Source of the DNA: Flavobacterium amniphilum | GTDB taxonomy: Bacteria; Bacteroidota; Bacteroidia; Flavobacteriales; Flavobacteriaceae | Direction: 5' to 3' | Length of the DNA stretch: 64,000 nucleotides | Assembly: GCF_023634845.1 (NCBI RefSeq) | Contig: NZ_JAMLJL010000003.1 | Coordinates: 327,822 to 391,821 of the forward strand | Shown: in pieces, positions 53,626 through 60,776 of the stretch | How the letters are laid out: each line of letters opens with the position of its first letter | How positions within the stretch are numbered: position 1 is the first letter of the stretch | The notes under the pieces: generated by a model | What the model was told of the DNA's origin: nothing | Seen by the model: the letters and a program-made list of their open reading frames with translations, nothing else | Databases searched by the model: none | Program-made: the position numbers and the translations under genes

Positions 53626-53976
53626 ATGAGTATTATCTTATCATTGTGTTCGCTTATCCTGCTAGCCGTGCCATTGGTTTATCAACTCATTTGCGGTTAT
53701 AAATCCATAAAAGGATTAACCAAAATGAGTATAACCGAAATAGGTTTCACAAGTTTCATGGCCCAGATATTAGTAACTATTGTTTCCTTTTTTCTTTTTA
53801 CCATGTCCATGAATCAAAGTGAAGAGGATATAAAATGCATGACTCCGGCAGTCGGGATTATTGGCATCAGTTTTATGATTGGGATCATTTTAATTGTTGT
53901 AACTATTATTCAGGCAGTTATTAAAGCAATTTACAACCGGAAATCTAAAAAAGAGTATAGATCCAGTACAAATTGA
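53626..53976 (+). CDS. Small membrane protein
   Basis: 116 aa with three hydrophobic helices (about 3-23, 43-64, 75-99) and a basic C-terminal tail (NRKSKKEYR). No family is recognised. It starts 223 bp after the DUF4919-type gene. Confidence 0.6.
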   Translation: MSIILSLCSLILLAVPLVYQLICGYKSIKGLTKMSITEIGFTSFMAQILVTIVSFFLFTMSMNQSEEDIKCMTPAVGIIGISFMIGIILIVVTIIQAVIKAIYNRKSKKEYRSSTN

Positions 53977-54066
53977 TTATCCTCTCCGGTGTTTAATCTT
54001 CACGATTAGGTAAAAAAGAAAAAATCAAACCTGGGCAACAAAAAATTATGTAAACCAGACCATCAG

Positions 54067-54345
54067 ATGCGTATCTTAAAAAAAATTACCGGTATTCTTT
54101 TATTGATTATTGCAGGCATATCAGGGCTAGCCGCATTTTTAGTCCTGATCAGGGAAACCTTATCGGTCATCAGAAAAATTGACCGTTACAGTGCATTTGA
54201 TTTTGGATATTCCCTTGGTATGTTTATGGGGGTTCTGTTTTTTTCAACCATTGCTTACTTCTCTGCAAAATATGGTTTGCGGTTAGTTCAGGGCAAAAAA
54301 GAGGAAAAAGAATCGATTGATGATATCGGGAAGCCGGAATTATAA
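54067..54345 (+). CDS. Small membrane protein
   Basis: 92 aa with two helices (about 7-27 and 52-69) and a charged C-terminus. No family is recognised. It is probably expressed with its neighbours, 91 bp after the previous membrane gene. Confidence 0.55.
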   Translation: MRILKKITGILLLIIAGISGLAAFLVLIRETLSVIRKIDRYSAFDFGYSLGMFMGVLFFSTIAYFSAKYGLRLVQGKKEEKESIDDIGKPEL

Positions 54346-54356
54346 AACAACACAAA

Positions 54357-54461
54357 ATGAGCAAACTGAAAAACACACTCACCGCCTTATTGTTTTGTCT
54401 CATTTTAGCGTTCTGTAGACTTGGCGGAACCATAAAATTCAATCTGACAACAAAAGAATAG
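54357..54461 (+). CDS. Short lipoprotein-like open frame, maybe truncated
   Basis: 34 codons: a signal-peptide-like start (MSKLKNTLTALLFCLILAFC) with a Cys at the lipobox position, then a stop. Another frame continues as a Lys/Glu-rich stretch to 54538, so this may be the start of a frameshifted lipoprotein of about 60 residues. Low confidence. Confidence 0.3.
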   Translation: MSKLKNTLTALLFCLILAFCRLGGTIKFNLTTKE

Positions 54462-54513
54462 AAAAAGAATCTGTACAAACCTTAACCAATATCAAGTCTT
54501 ACGGCATAATCAT

Positions 54514-55405
54514 ATGGCACTATCTGAAACCAGCCTGAACAATTTTGAATTCAGGAAATTCCCTGAAAAAACTGATTTTACTTTTAAAGCAAACCAGTAT
54601 ACTGTTGAATTTACCGAGCCTGAAGAAATCAGGATGAGTCTGTACATCCGCACCGTAAAAGTTTTAAAGAACAATGTGGTTATTAAGTCCTTCACAACCT
54701 CTGATCCTTCTTACTTTTCGGTCACCTCAAATGACAATAAATTTCTGGCATTACCGACGCGGAACGGTGTAGAAATCACCAATCTTGAAAATGGCAATAC
54801 AGCTGAATTCAACATCGGTTTTTTAATTGGAAATGAATTTGACCACACAAACCAATACTGCGTCATCAATGGTCATACTGAAACCAAATTAATTGATTTA
54901 GAAACACTGGAAGTGAAATATGAATTTTCGGATAACGGGCATTATCTCACACAGGCAAGATTCGGTTTTGGTAATAAATTATTGCTAATTGATGCGTATG
55001 AAGGCTACTACAGGCTAAAATTGTTGGACCCGGGCACTTTACTTTTCAGTTATTCTTTACTCGAAAAACCATTTGATTTTTTTAAAATCCCATTGGAGAA
55101 ATATGCCGGACTGATTAAGAGCAAAACCCATTGTGTATGGTTAGAATCCGGCGGAGGCATGTGGCATTCGAGTTTTTTAAACCAATGGGAGTATATCCCA
55201 AAACAAAATCATATACAGAACACTTTTACCTGTTTCAGATGTTTCATTCAGTACAAATTACAAAGTTGATTCGTGTAATGCTGCATTTGCATATGTTGAA
55301 ATAACGGAACCGACAGAAATAAACGATTTCAAAGATAATCCTTCATTTAATGATGTACCCAAAAGCGGCGATATCCTGACAACGCTACGAAAATTATTTA
55401 ATTGA
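54514..55405 (+). pseudogene. Frameshifted unknown protein (WD-like beta strands)
   Basis: The first frame (54514-55269) gives 251 aa with repeated strands such as YFSVTSNDNKFLALPTRNGVEITNLENG and GYYRLKLLDPGTLLF, resembling a few beta-propeller blades. It ends in TCFRCFIQYKLQS. In the next frame the sequence LLPVSDVSFSTNYKVDSC continues from about 55223 and runs on to a stop at 55405. Skipping one base near 55222 joins them into about 296 residues. No signal peptide is present. The function is unknown. Confidence 0.65.
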
Positions 55406-55470
55406 TTGAAATACAATTCACCAACCTTTTGAATCCAAACTTTCGGTATATTTGTAAAGAGCAGCAAAAA

Positions 55471-56013
55471 ATGAAAAAAACAGTTATCCTTTCACTTGTA
55501 TTCTTACTCTCCATGAGTTGCAAAGAAGAAGTCCGATTTGATTTAAAGGTCCAAAATCAAATGGTAAAATTCAGTGAAGAAATTTTCGGAGCCCAAAAAA
55601 TAGATTCCAAAAAAGTATTGGGTTCTATTAAAGACATTTCAACCGTTATTTATCAGGACACTTCAGCATCAGGAACTAATCCGGCGCCAACGATTTATTC
55701 AAATCCTTCCGGAAATTGTTATTTTAAAGTTTACGAAAGACCAAAAGGAATGATTTATGGTATTTCCTTTTTTAAGAACAATACCGAGATAACTTCTGCC
55801 GAATATCATGACAACGGTCAGGTACAATGCCAATTCAAAGTAGATAAAAAAGGTATAAAAAACGGCACTTACAATTGTTTCCACAGAAATGGAAAGATCA
55901 GGAAAAAAGGCACCTATTTAAACGGTAAGGAATCCGGAATTGAAACCGTTTACGATTCAATTGGGAATAAAACCAGTGAATTTGATTATAAAAGTATGAA
56001 GTATATCGATTAA
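55471..56013 (+). CDS. Lipoprotein with MORN/YwqK-like repeats
   Basis: About 180 aa from ATG 55471 (MKKTVILSLVFLLSMSC, lipobox Cys at residue 17). The C-terminal half has MORN-like repeats of the YwqK kind (AEYHDNGQVQCQFKVDKKG, GTYNCFHRNGKIRKKGTYL, GKESGIETVYDSIGNKTSEF). Names such as antitoxin for this family are not supported here: no toxin gene is adjacent. A surface-exposed lipoprotein is likely. Confidence 0.75.
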   Translation: MKKTVILSLVFLLSMSCKEEVRFDLKVQNQMVKFSEEIFGAQKIDSKKVLGSIKDISTVIYQDTSASGTNPAPTIYSNPSGNCYFKVYERPKGMIYGISFFKNNTEITSAEYHDNGQVQCQFKVDKKGIKNGTYNCFHRNGKIRKKGTYLNGKESGIETVYDSIGNKTSEFDYKSMKYID

Positions 56014-56062
56014 CCTTTTCAATTGATTGCACCAGAATCAGGAGAAAATAAAACAGAAAGAT

Positions 56063-56578
56063 ATGACAAACCCAAACGCTACTCCTTTTCCAACATTAAC
56101 AACAGATCGTCTTATACTCCGCCAACTTTCAGAAAGCGATGCGGGTGCTATATTCATCCTTAGGTCTGATGCAGCGATAAACAAATACCTCAACCGGCCA
56201 TTAAGCAACACTTTAGATGATGCTTTGCAGTTCATCCGGAAAATAAGAGAAAACAGCACCTTAAACTATTGGGCCATTACCCAAAAAGGTGATGAAAAAC
56301 TTATCGGAACCATTTGTTTGTTCGGGTTTTCGGAAGAAGTTAAAAAAGGGGAAATTGGCTATGAACTTTTACATGAATACCAAGGAAAAGGCTTCGTAAC
56401 GGAAGCCACGAAAGAAGTGATAACCTATGCTTTCCAGACACTGAAATTAGAAAGCATTGAAGCTTTTACCCATAAAGACAACGGAAGCTCGTCTAAAGTA
56501 CTTGAGAACTTAAATTTCAAACTGACTGGAGTTGATGAAGAAAATTCCGACTTGCTTGTTTATACATTATCAAAATAA
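56063..56578 (+). CDS. GNAT N-acetyltransferase (RimJ/RimL type)
   Basis: About 171 aa with the RimJ/RimL layout: TLTTDRLILRQLSESDAGAIF, YWAITQKGDEKLIGTICLFG, KGEIGYELLHEYQGKGFVTEATKEVI (acetyl-CoA loop, about 94-119) and the last strand GVDEENSDLLVYTL. It may acetylate N-termini of proteins or a small amine. It starts 49 bp after the MORN lipoprotein stop. Confidence 0.85.
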   Translation: MTNPNATPFPTLTTDRLILRQLSESDAGAIFILRSDAAINKYLNRPLSNTLDDALQFIRKIRENSTLNYWAITQKGDEKLIGTICLFGFSEEVKKGEIGYELLHEYQGKGFVTEATKEVITYAFQTLKLESIEAFTHKDNGSSSKVLENLNFKLTGVDEENSDLLVYTLSK

Positions 56579-56603
56579 AAGAATCCTCTAAAACCACAAA
56601 ACC

Positions 56604-57194
56604 ATGCAGATGGACAATTTAGCAAAACAGATCGCTTTCATCAAAGAGATTGACAAGGTAAAGTACATCCAGAGAAGAACCAAGTTATTCAACAGCGACA
56701 GGCGGGAGAATGATGCAGAACACAGTTGGCACCTCGCCATGATGACCCTTATTCTGGCCGAACATTCAGACAAACCCATTGATGTGCTTAAAGTTTTAAA
56801 AATGGTCTTGATTCATGACATAGTCGAAATTGATGCCGGCGACACTTTTATTTACGATACTGCGAAGAACCACAGCAATACAGAAGAAGAGCTTATGGCG
56901 GCGAAACGCATTTTCGGGTTATTGCCGGAAGAACAGGCGGCAGAATTTATAGCAGTATGGAAAGAATTTGAAGACGGCGAAACCGATGAGGCAAAATTTG
57001 CACGCACGATGGACCGCTTTGAACCCTTGTTGCAAAACGTTTCAAATAATGGCGGAACCTGGGCCGAATTCAATGTTCCTTATGAAAAAGTTTACGGGAA
57101 GAAAAAAGCGATTGCTGACGGCTCGTCTTCGATTTGGAAGTATGCCGAGGGTTTAATTAATGAAAGTGTGGAAAAGGGAATTTTGAAGAAGTAA
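56604..57194 (+). CDS. HD-domain hydrolase (5'-deoxynucleotidase YfbR-like)
   Basis: A 196-aa cytosolic protein with HD motifs: ENDAEHSWHLAMM (about 35-47), LIHDIVEIDAGD (about 70-81) and a late acidic ligand in ARTMDRFEP (about 128-136). The family removes phosphate from 5'-deoxynucleotides or similar. The starts M1 and M3 (56604, 56610) are both possible. A second, 5'-truncated copy starts at 63663, with one mismatch over 338 bp. Confidence 0.88.
   Translation: MQMDNLAKQIAFIKEIDKVKYIQRRTKLFNSDRRENDAEHSWHLAMMTLILAEHSDKPIDVLKVLKMVLIHDIVEIDAGDTFIYDTAKNHSNTEEELMAAKRIFGLLPEEQAAEFIAVWKEFEDGETDEAKFARTMDRFEPLLQNVSNNGGTWAEFNVPYEKVYGKKKAIADGSSSIWKYAEGLINESVEKGILKK
56613..56950 (+). repeat. Left member of a 338-bp direct repeat
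   Basis: From codon 4 of the HD gene on, this stretch is identical to 63663-64000 at an offset of 7050 bp except for one synonymous change (C56669 against T63719). The right member runs off the window, so the full length of the repeat is unknown. Confidence 0.97.
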
Positions 57195-57427
57195 AGAAAT
57201 AAACTCAAATTTTCATTATACACGAAGTTTGAATTTGTATTATTTAACTTACTTTTGTACTTTCTTTTTTGTACCTACATCCTATCCGGATGAATTATTA
57301 AAAATAAGCCAATAAATTTCCACTCCAACCAAAGCATTCATAGACAAACCTTTACAAACACACTGTTTCTTAATTTTTTTTACAATAAATAATAAAAAAT
57401 GAATTTTATTAAAAATCTCATAAAAGC
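57195..57427. other. A+T-rich spacer before the lanthipeptide locus
   Basis: No gene is supported. A 20-codon frame from 57399 ends inside the promoter and looks spurious. Composition is visibly richer in A+T than the HD gene before it. Confidence 0.5.
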
Positions 57428-57460
57428 CTTGTTAAAAAGACAATGTATTACATATATTTG
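57428..57460 (+). promoter_or_regulatory. Promoter of the lanthipeptide precursor
   Basis: CTTG (57428-57431) lies 21 bp before TATATTTG (57453-57460). The leader to the ATG at 57562 is about 95 nt, long for a small gene. Confidence 0.55.
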
Positions 57461-57561
57461 ACGATGACTCTTACAGATTTGACTTACTCTGGTACACAAG
57501 GAACAAATCAAATAGTGAGAGCTCTTTAAATTATTTATTAATCATCTAAAAAACAGAGAAG

Positions 57562-57735
57562 ATGAAAAAATTGGAGTTAAAAAACTTGAAAGTTGTAAAA
57601 CTTACAGATGAACAAAAATCTAAAGTACAAGGTGGACTTGAACAAGCCATCAGCAAAGGGTGCTGGAGTACATCTAAACAATGCAATGAAACCTCTCATC
57701 CATATGTGTCATGGTGCAGTGGCTGTAATGACTAA
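57562..57735 (+). CDS. Class I lanthipeptide precursor with Gly-Gly leader
   Basis: A 57-aa peptide. The leader (1-25) starts MKKLELKNLK and ends KVQGG, the Gly-Gly cleavage type used in Bacteroidota RiPPs. The core (26-57) holds four Cys (C34, C41, C52, C55) and eight Ser/Thr (S31, S36, T37, S38, T44, S45, S50, S53), enough for up to four lanthionine rings. S31 to C34 and S37/S38-region to C41 are plausible pairings. The LanC and LanB genes downstream are the modifying enzymes. Ring pattern, cleavage site and bioactivity are inferred. It is too short to be listed by a size-filtered gene caller and could easily be missed. Confidence 0.88.
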   Translation: MKKLELKNLKVVKLTDEQKSKVQGGLEQAISKGCWSTSKQCNETSHPYVSWCSGCND

Positions 57736-57785
57736 GATTTGAATATTTAAAAGTAAAGTTATTTATTTTTAAAATTTAAGTTTTG

Positions 57786-57821
57786 AATGACCTAATATTA
57801 TGTATTACGGTCATTTTTTTT
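57786..57821 (+). terminator. Terminator between precursor and modifying genes
   Basis: AATGACC (57786-57792) pairs with GGTCATT (57809-57815), followed by a T-run. It should make the precursor transcript more abundant than that of the downstream enzymes. Confidence 0.75.
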
Positions 57822-57905
57822 AAATTTCCAATTCCGTAAATATATTGTTATGTTTACATTCATTCAATAAAATAAAATCACAGCATTCCCTTTATCATCA
57901 AATCA

Positions 57906-59555
57906 ATGACAAAAAACATATTGTTTCTTATTTTATTTTTTTTTCAATTTACCTTTTCACAAAATACTGCTGAAAGTTCCCAAAAACTTATTACAACGTG
58001 CAAAGTTTGGGGGTTTCTCAAGTATTACCACCCGAAAGTAGCCAATGGTGATTTTAACTGGAGTAATCAACTATTACTAATTTTACCAAAAGTAGAACAA
58101 ACCAAAAGCAAGGAGGAATTTTCGTCTCTTTTGGAAAGTTGGATAGATTCTTTGGGAGAGGTAAAAGAAATAACTCCTATTTCCGAGACAAAAGAAGCTG
58201 ACTATTTTGACAAAAACTTTGATTTGAATTGGATTACTAATTCAAAAGTATTCACAGAGAGTATTTCTAAAAAATTAAAATTCATTGAAAACAATCGATT
58301 TCAAGGAAAACAATTTTATGTCGGAACACTTTTAGGAGGCAATATTTTTATTAAAAATGAAGATTTTTCAAGTTTCAAAAGCGACGATAAAAACTCAAGA
58401 ATGTTAGCATTGTTTACTTACTGGAACCTTGTAGAGTATTTCTTCCCCTACAAGTATTTAATGGATGAGAAATGGAACAGATCACTGGAAAAAATGCTTC
58501 CCGTTTTTCTTTCGGCGCAAAATGATGATACTTTTTATTCAGCAATGCAAAAGCTAACTGCCAAATTAAATGATTCCCATGTTGTTTTTTTCAAGTACAA
58601 AAACAAAAAACATTACCTCCCTGTTATCTGTAAAATAATTGACGGAAAAATGATTGTCACAGAGGTTTTGAATCAGCACATGACAGAAAATTACACTATA
58701 AATCCAGGAGATGTCATTACCAAAATAAATGACAAGAGCATTAAGGACATCATCCGTGAGAAAAGAGATTTGATTTGCGCCTCAAATGAAGCACGTTTTT
58801 TACATGACATCATTGAACCCGTTTTATCAGGCAAAGAAGATACTATCACGCTGGAATTTTCAATCAAAAACAAAACAGTCATAAAAACAGTTAATTGGAC
58901 TGACTACAATTCCAATCGTTATCTTTTAACAAATGAATCAAAATACACTTCCAAAAAAGAGAAAATAAAAATTATAGGAAACAACATTGGATATGTTAAC
59001 ATGGGAGTATTGAAAACAAAAGACATCCCTGAATTGATTGATAAATTAAAAACAACAAAATCAATAATTCTTGACCTTAGAAACTATCCAAAAGAAACTT
59101 ATGAAGGCATTTCGAACTTTATAAATGCAGAAGAAAAAGAATTTGCCATTTACACAAAACCGGATTTAAATTACCCCGGAAGATTTATATGGTCAGAAGG
59201 TAGTACTTGTGGATTTCAAAATAAAAACAACTATAAAGGAAAGGTCATTTTATTAGTTAATGAACAATCTCTGAGTCAATCTGAGTGGACAGCCATGTGT
59301 TTTCAGACATCCGGAAACACAACAATAATTGGTAGTCAAACGGCCGGAGCAGACGGAAATGTTACTGAAATTGACTATATGCCTGCCTTTCATTCCAGTT
59401 TTAGCGGCATTGGTGTTTATTACCCAGACAAACGTGAGACCCAAAGAATTGGTGTTACTCCTGATATTAAAATCAAACCAACTATTAAAGGAATTCAAGA
59501 AGGCAGAGATGAAGTTTTAGAGCGTGCCTTACAATTTATTGAGTCTGGAAAATAG
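57906..59555 (+). CDS. Secreted S41-family peptidase in the lanthipeptide locus
   Basis: 549 aa with a signal peptide (1-18, ending FSQ). A helical N-terminal region (VWGFLKYYHPKV, about 34-45) is typical of Bacteroidota S41 proteins. A PDZ-like domain follows (INPGDVITKINDKSI, about 264-278). The S41 core has ILDLRNYP (about 386-393) and NEQSLSQSEWTAM, whose S459 in QSE fits the catalytic serine, then IGSQTAGADGNVT. It acts outside the cytoplasm. It could trim the exported peptide or give immunity. An S41 peptidase is not a usual part of class I lanthipeptide loci. Confidence 0.85.
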   Translation: MTKNILFLILFFFQFTFSQNTAESSQKLITTCKVWGFLKYYHPKVANGDFNWSNQLLLILPKVEQTKSKEEFSSLLESWIDSLGEVKEITPISETKEADYFDKNFDLNWITNSKVFTESISKKLKFIENNRFQGKQFYVGTLLGGNIFIKNEDFSSFKSDDKNSRMLALFTYWNLVEYFFPYKYLMDEKWNRSLEKMLPVFLSAQNDDTFYSAMQKLTAKLNDSHVVFFKYKNKKHYLPVICKIIDGKMIVTEVLNQHMTENYTINPGDVITKINDKSIKDIIREKRDLICASNEARFLHDIIEPVLSGKEDTITLEFSIKNKTVIKTVNWTDYNSNRYLLTNESKYTSKKEKIKIIGNNIGYVNMGVLKTKDIPELIDKLKTTKSIILDLRNYPKETYEGISNFINAEEKEFAIYTKPDLNYPGRFIWSEGSTCGFQNKNNYKGKVILLVNEQSLSQSEWTAMCFQTSGNTTIIGSQTAGADGNVTEIDYMPAFHSSFSGIGVYYPDKRETQRIGVTPDIKIKPTIKGIQEGRDEVLERALQFIESGK

Positions 59556-59585
59556 CACCATTTTTTACTTAAAACCGACATTTTA

Positions 59586-60749
59586 TTGGAAACACAAGAT
59601 ATAATTTTCAAAATTGAAAAAAGCATTTGGCAATCTTTTAACGAGATAGACAACATAGGTTTATATACCGGACTAACAGGATATATTTTATTTTACGATT
59701 CATTATTTGAGGCTTATAAACTTGAAGAATACGAAAACAAGTTATTGACTGCAATATCCAAAACCAACGAGCTTATTGAATATACCGAAAGTACAATGTC
59801 ATTATCGTCAGGGATGGCAGGATATGGTTTAACCTTATTGAGATTACACTATAATGATCTGGGATTAGAAGAAGAATATTTAGAGAACATCGACAATTTT
59901 TTAGTAAAAGATTTTGAACAGCTTATTAGTGAAAAAAAATATGAATTCATGCATCAGTCAATGGGGATTGCAATGTATTTTATTGAGCGATATAAGAAAA
60001 ATCAAGATATTAAAATCATAGAAATCCTGACTAACTTCTCTGAAAGGCTTATTACAGAAATCAATAATGATTTCAAAGAAGTTCTGGCTCAATATGATAA
60101 AAACAGAGGAAAACATTATTCACTTGGTTTAGCACATGGAGTTGCCAGTTACATGAATTTTTTAATTTATATAAAATCAAATTTACCGAATCTCAAATTA
60201 GAAATTAATAAAGCATTACAGCTATGTACTGATTTTTTAATTTCACAAAGAAAATATGACAATGAAAGCAAACAATATTATGCCAATGTAATATCAGCCG
60301 AAACAGACAATCATCTACCTTCAAGGCTCTCATGGTGTCAAGGCGACCTTGGAATTTCAAATGCCTTATACAATGCAGGGATTTACCTAAACAACAAGGC
60401 TTTGACTGATGAGGCTGAATATCTAATGAATCAAAGCGCGAAATTAAATTTTACCGAATCAGGAGTTAAAGATTTTGGACTTTGTCATGGATCTTCCGGA
60501 GTTATAATACAACTTTATTTGGCCTCATTGAAATACAAAATCAATTATGACAAAGAGATAGAATATTGGTTTGAAATCATGAGAAAACAAACAAATAATT
60601 ACGAAGAATATAATTGGTACAACAATGTAACCGAAAGTTATTTTCCTGTATCGAATTTATTGGTCGGAAAAGTAGGACTGGGATTAGTCATCTTGACAGT
60701 TAACAATAAAATAACAACTAAATGGCTAGAAGTTTTCAATCTTCTTTAA
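59586..60749 (+). CDS. lanC: Lanthionine synthetase C-like cyclase
   Basis: A 387-aa LanC-fold protein. The start is TTG at 59586, since no ATG fits before the first conserved helix. It shows the alpha/alpha-barrel repeats and the zinc-site residues C251 (SWCQGDLG), C300 and H301 (CHGSSG), plus H184 in LAHGVAS. LanC joins Cys thiols to dehydrated Ser/Thr to form lanthionine rings. It lies 30 bp after the peptidase and 27 bp before lanB, in one operon. Confidence 0.92.
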   Translation: METQDIIFKIEKSIWQSFNEIDNIGLYTGLTGYILFYDSLFEAYKLEEYENKLLTAISKTNELIEYTESTMSLSSGMAGYGLTLLRLHYNDLGLEEEYLENIDNFLVKDFEQLISEKKYEFMHQSMGIAMYFIERYKKNQDIKIIEILTNFSERLITEINNDFKEVLAQYDKNRGKHYSLGLAHGVASYMNFLIYIKSNLPNLKLEINKALQLCTDFLISQRKYDNESKQYYANVISAETDNHLPSRLSWCQGDLGISNALYNAGIYLNNKALTDEAEYLMNQSAKLNFTESGVKDFGLCHGSSGVIIQLYLASLKYKINYDKEIEYWFEIMRKQTNNYEEYNWYNNVTESYFPVSNLLVGKVGLGLVILTVNNKITTKWLEVFNLL

Positions 60750-60776
60750 TATACCCATTTAAATAAAAGTTTAAAA

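Noticed and set aside
55471..56013. Toxin-antitoxin function for the YwqK/MORN-type lipoprotein
   Set aside because: The label comes from a family name. The protein has a lipobox, and no small toxin gene is adjacent.
57399..57461. 20-codon frame as a second RiPP precursor
   Set aside because: It lacks a Gly-Gly leader and Cys pattern and overlaps the promoter of the real precursor.
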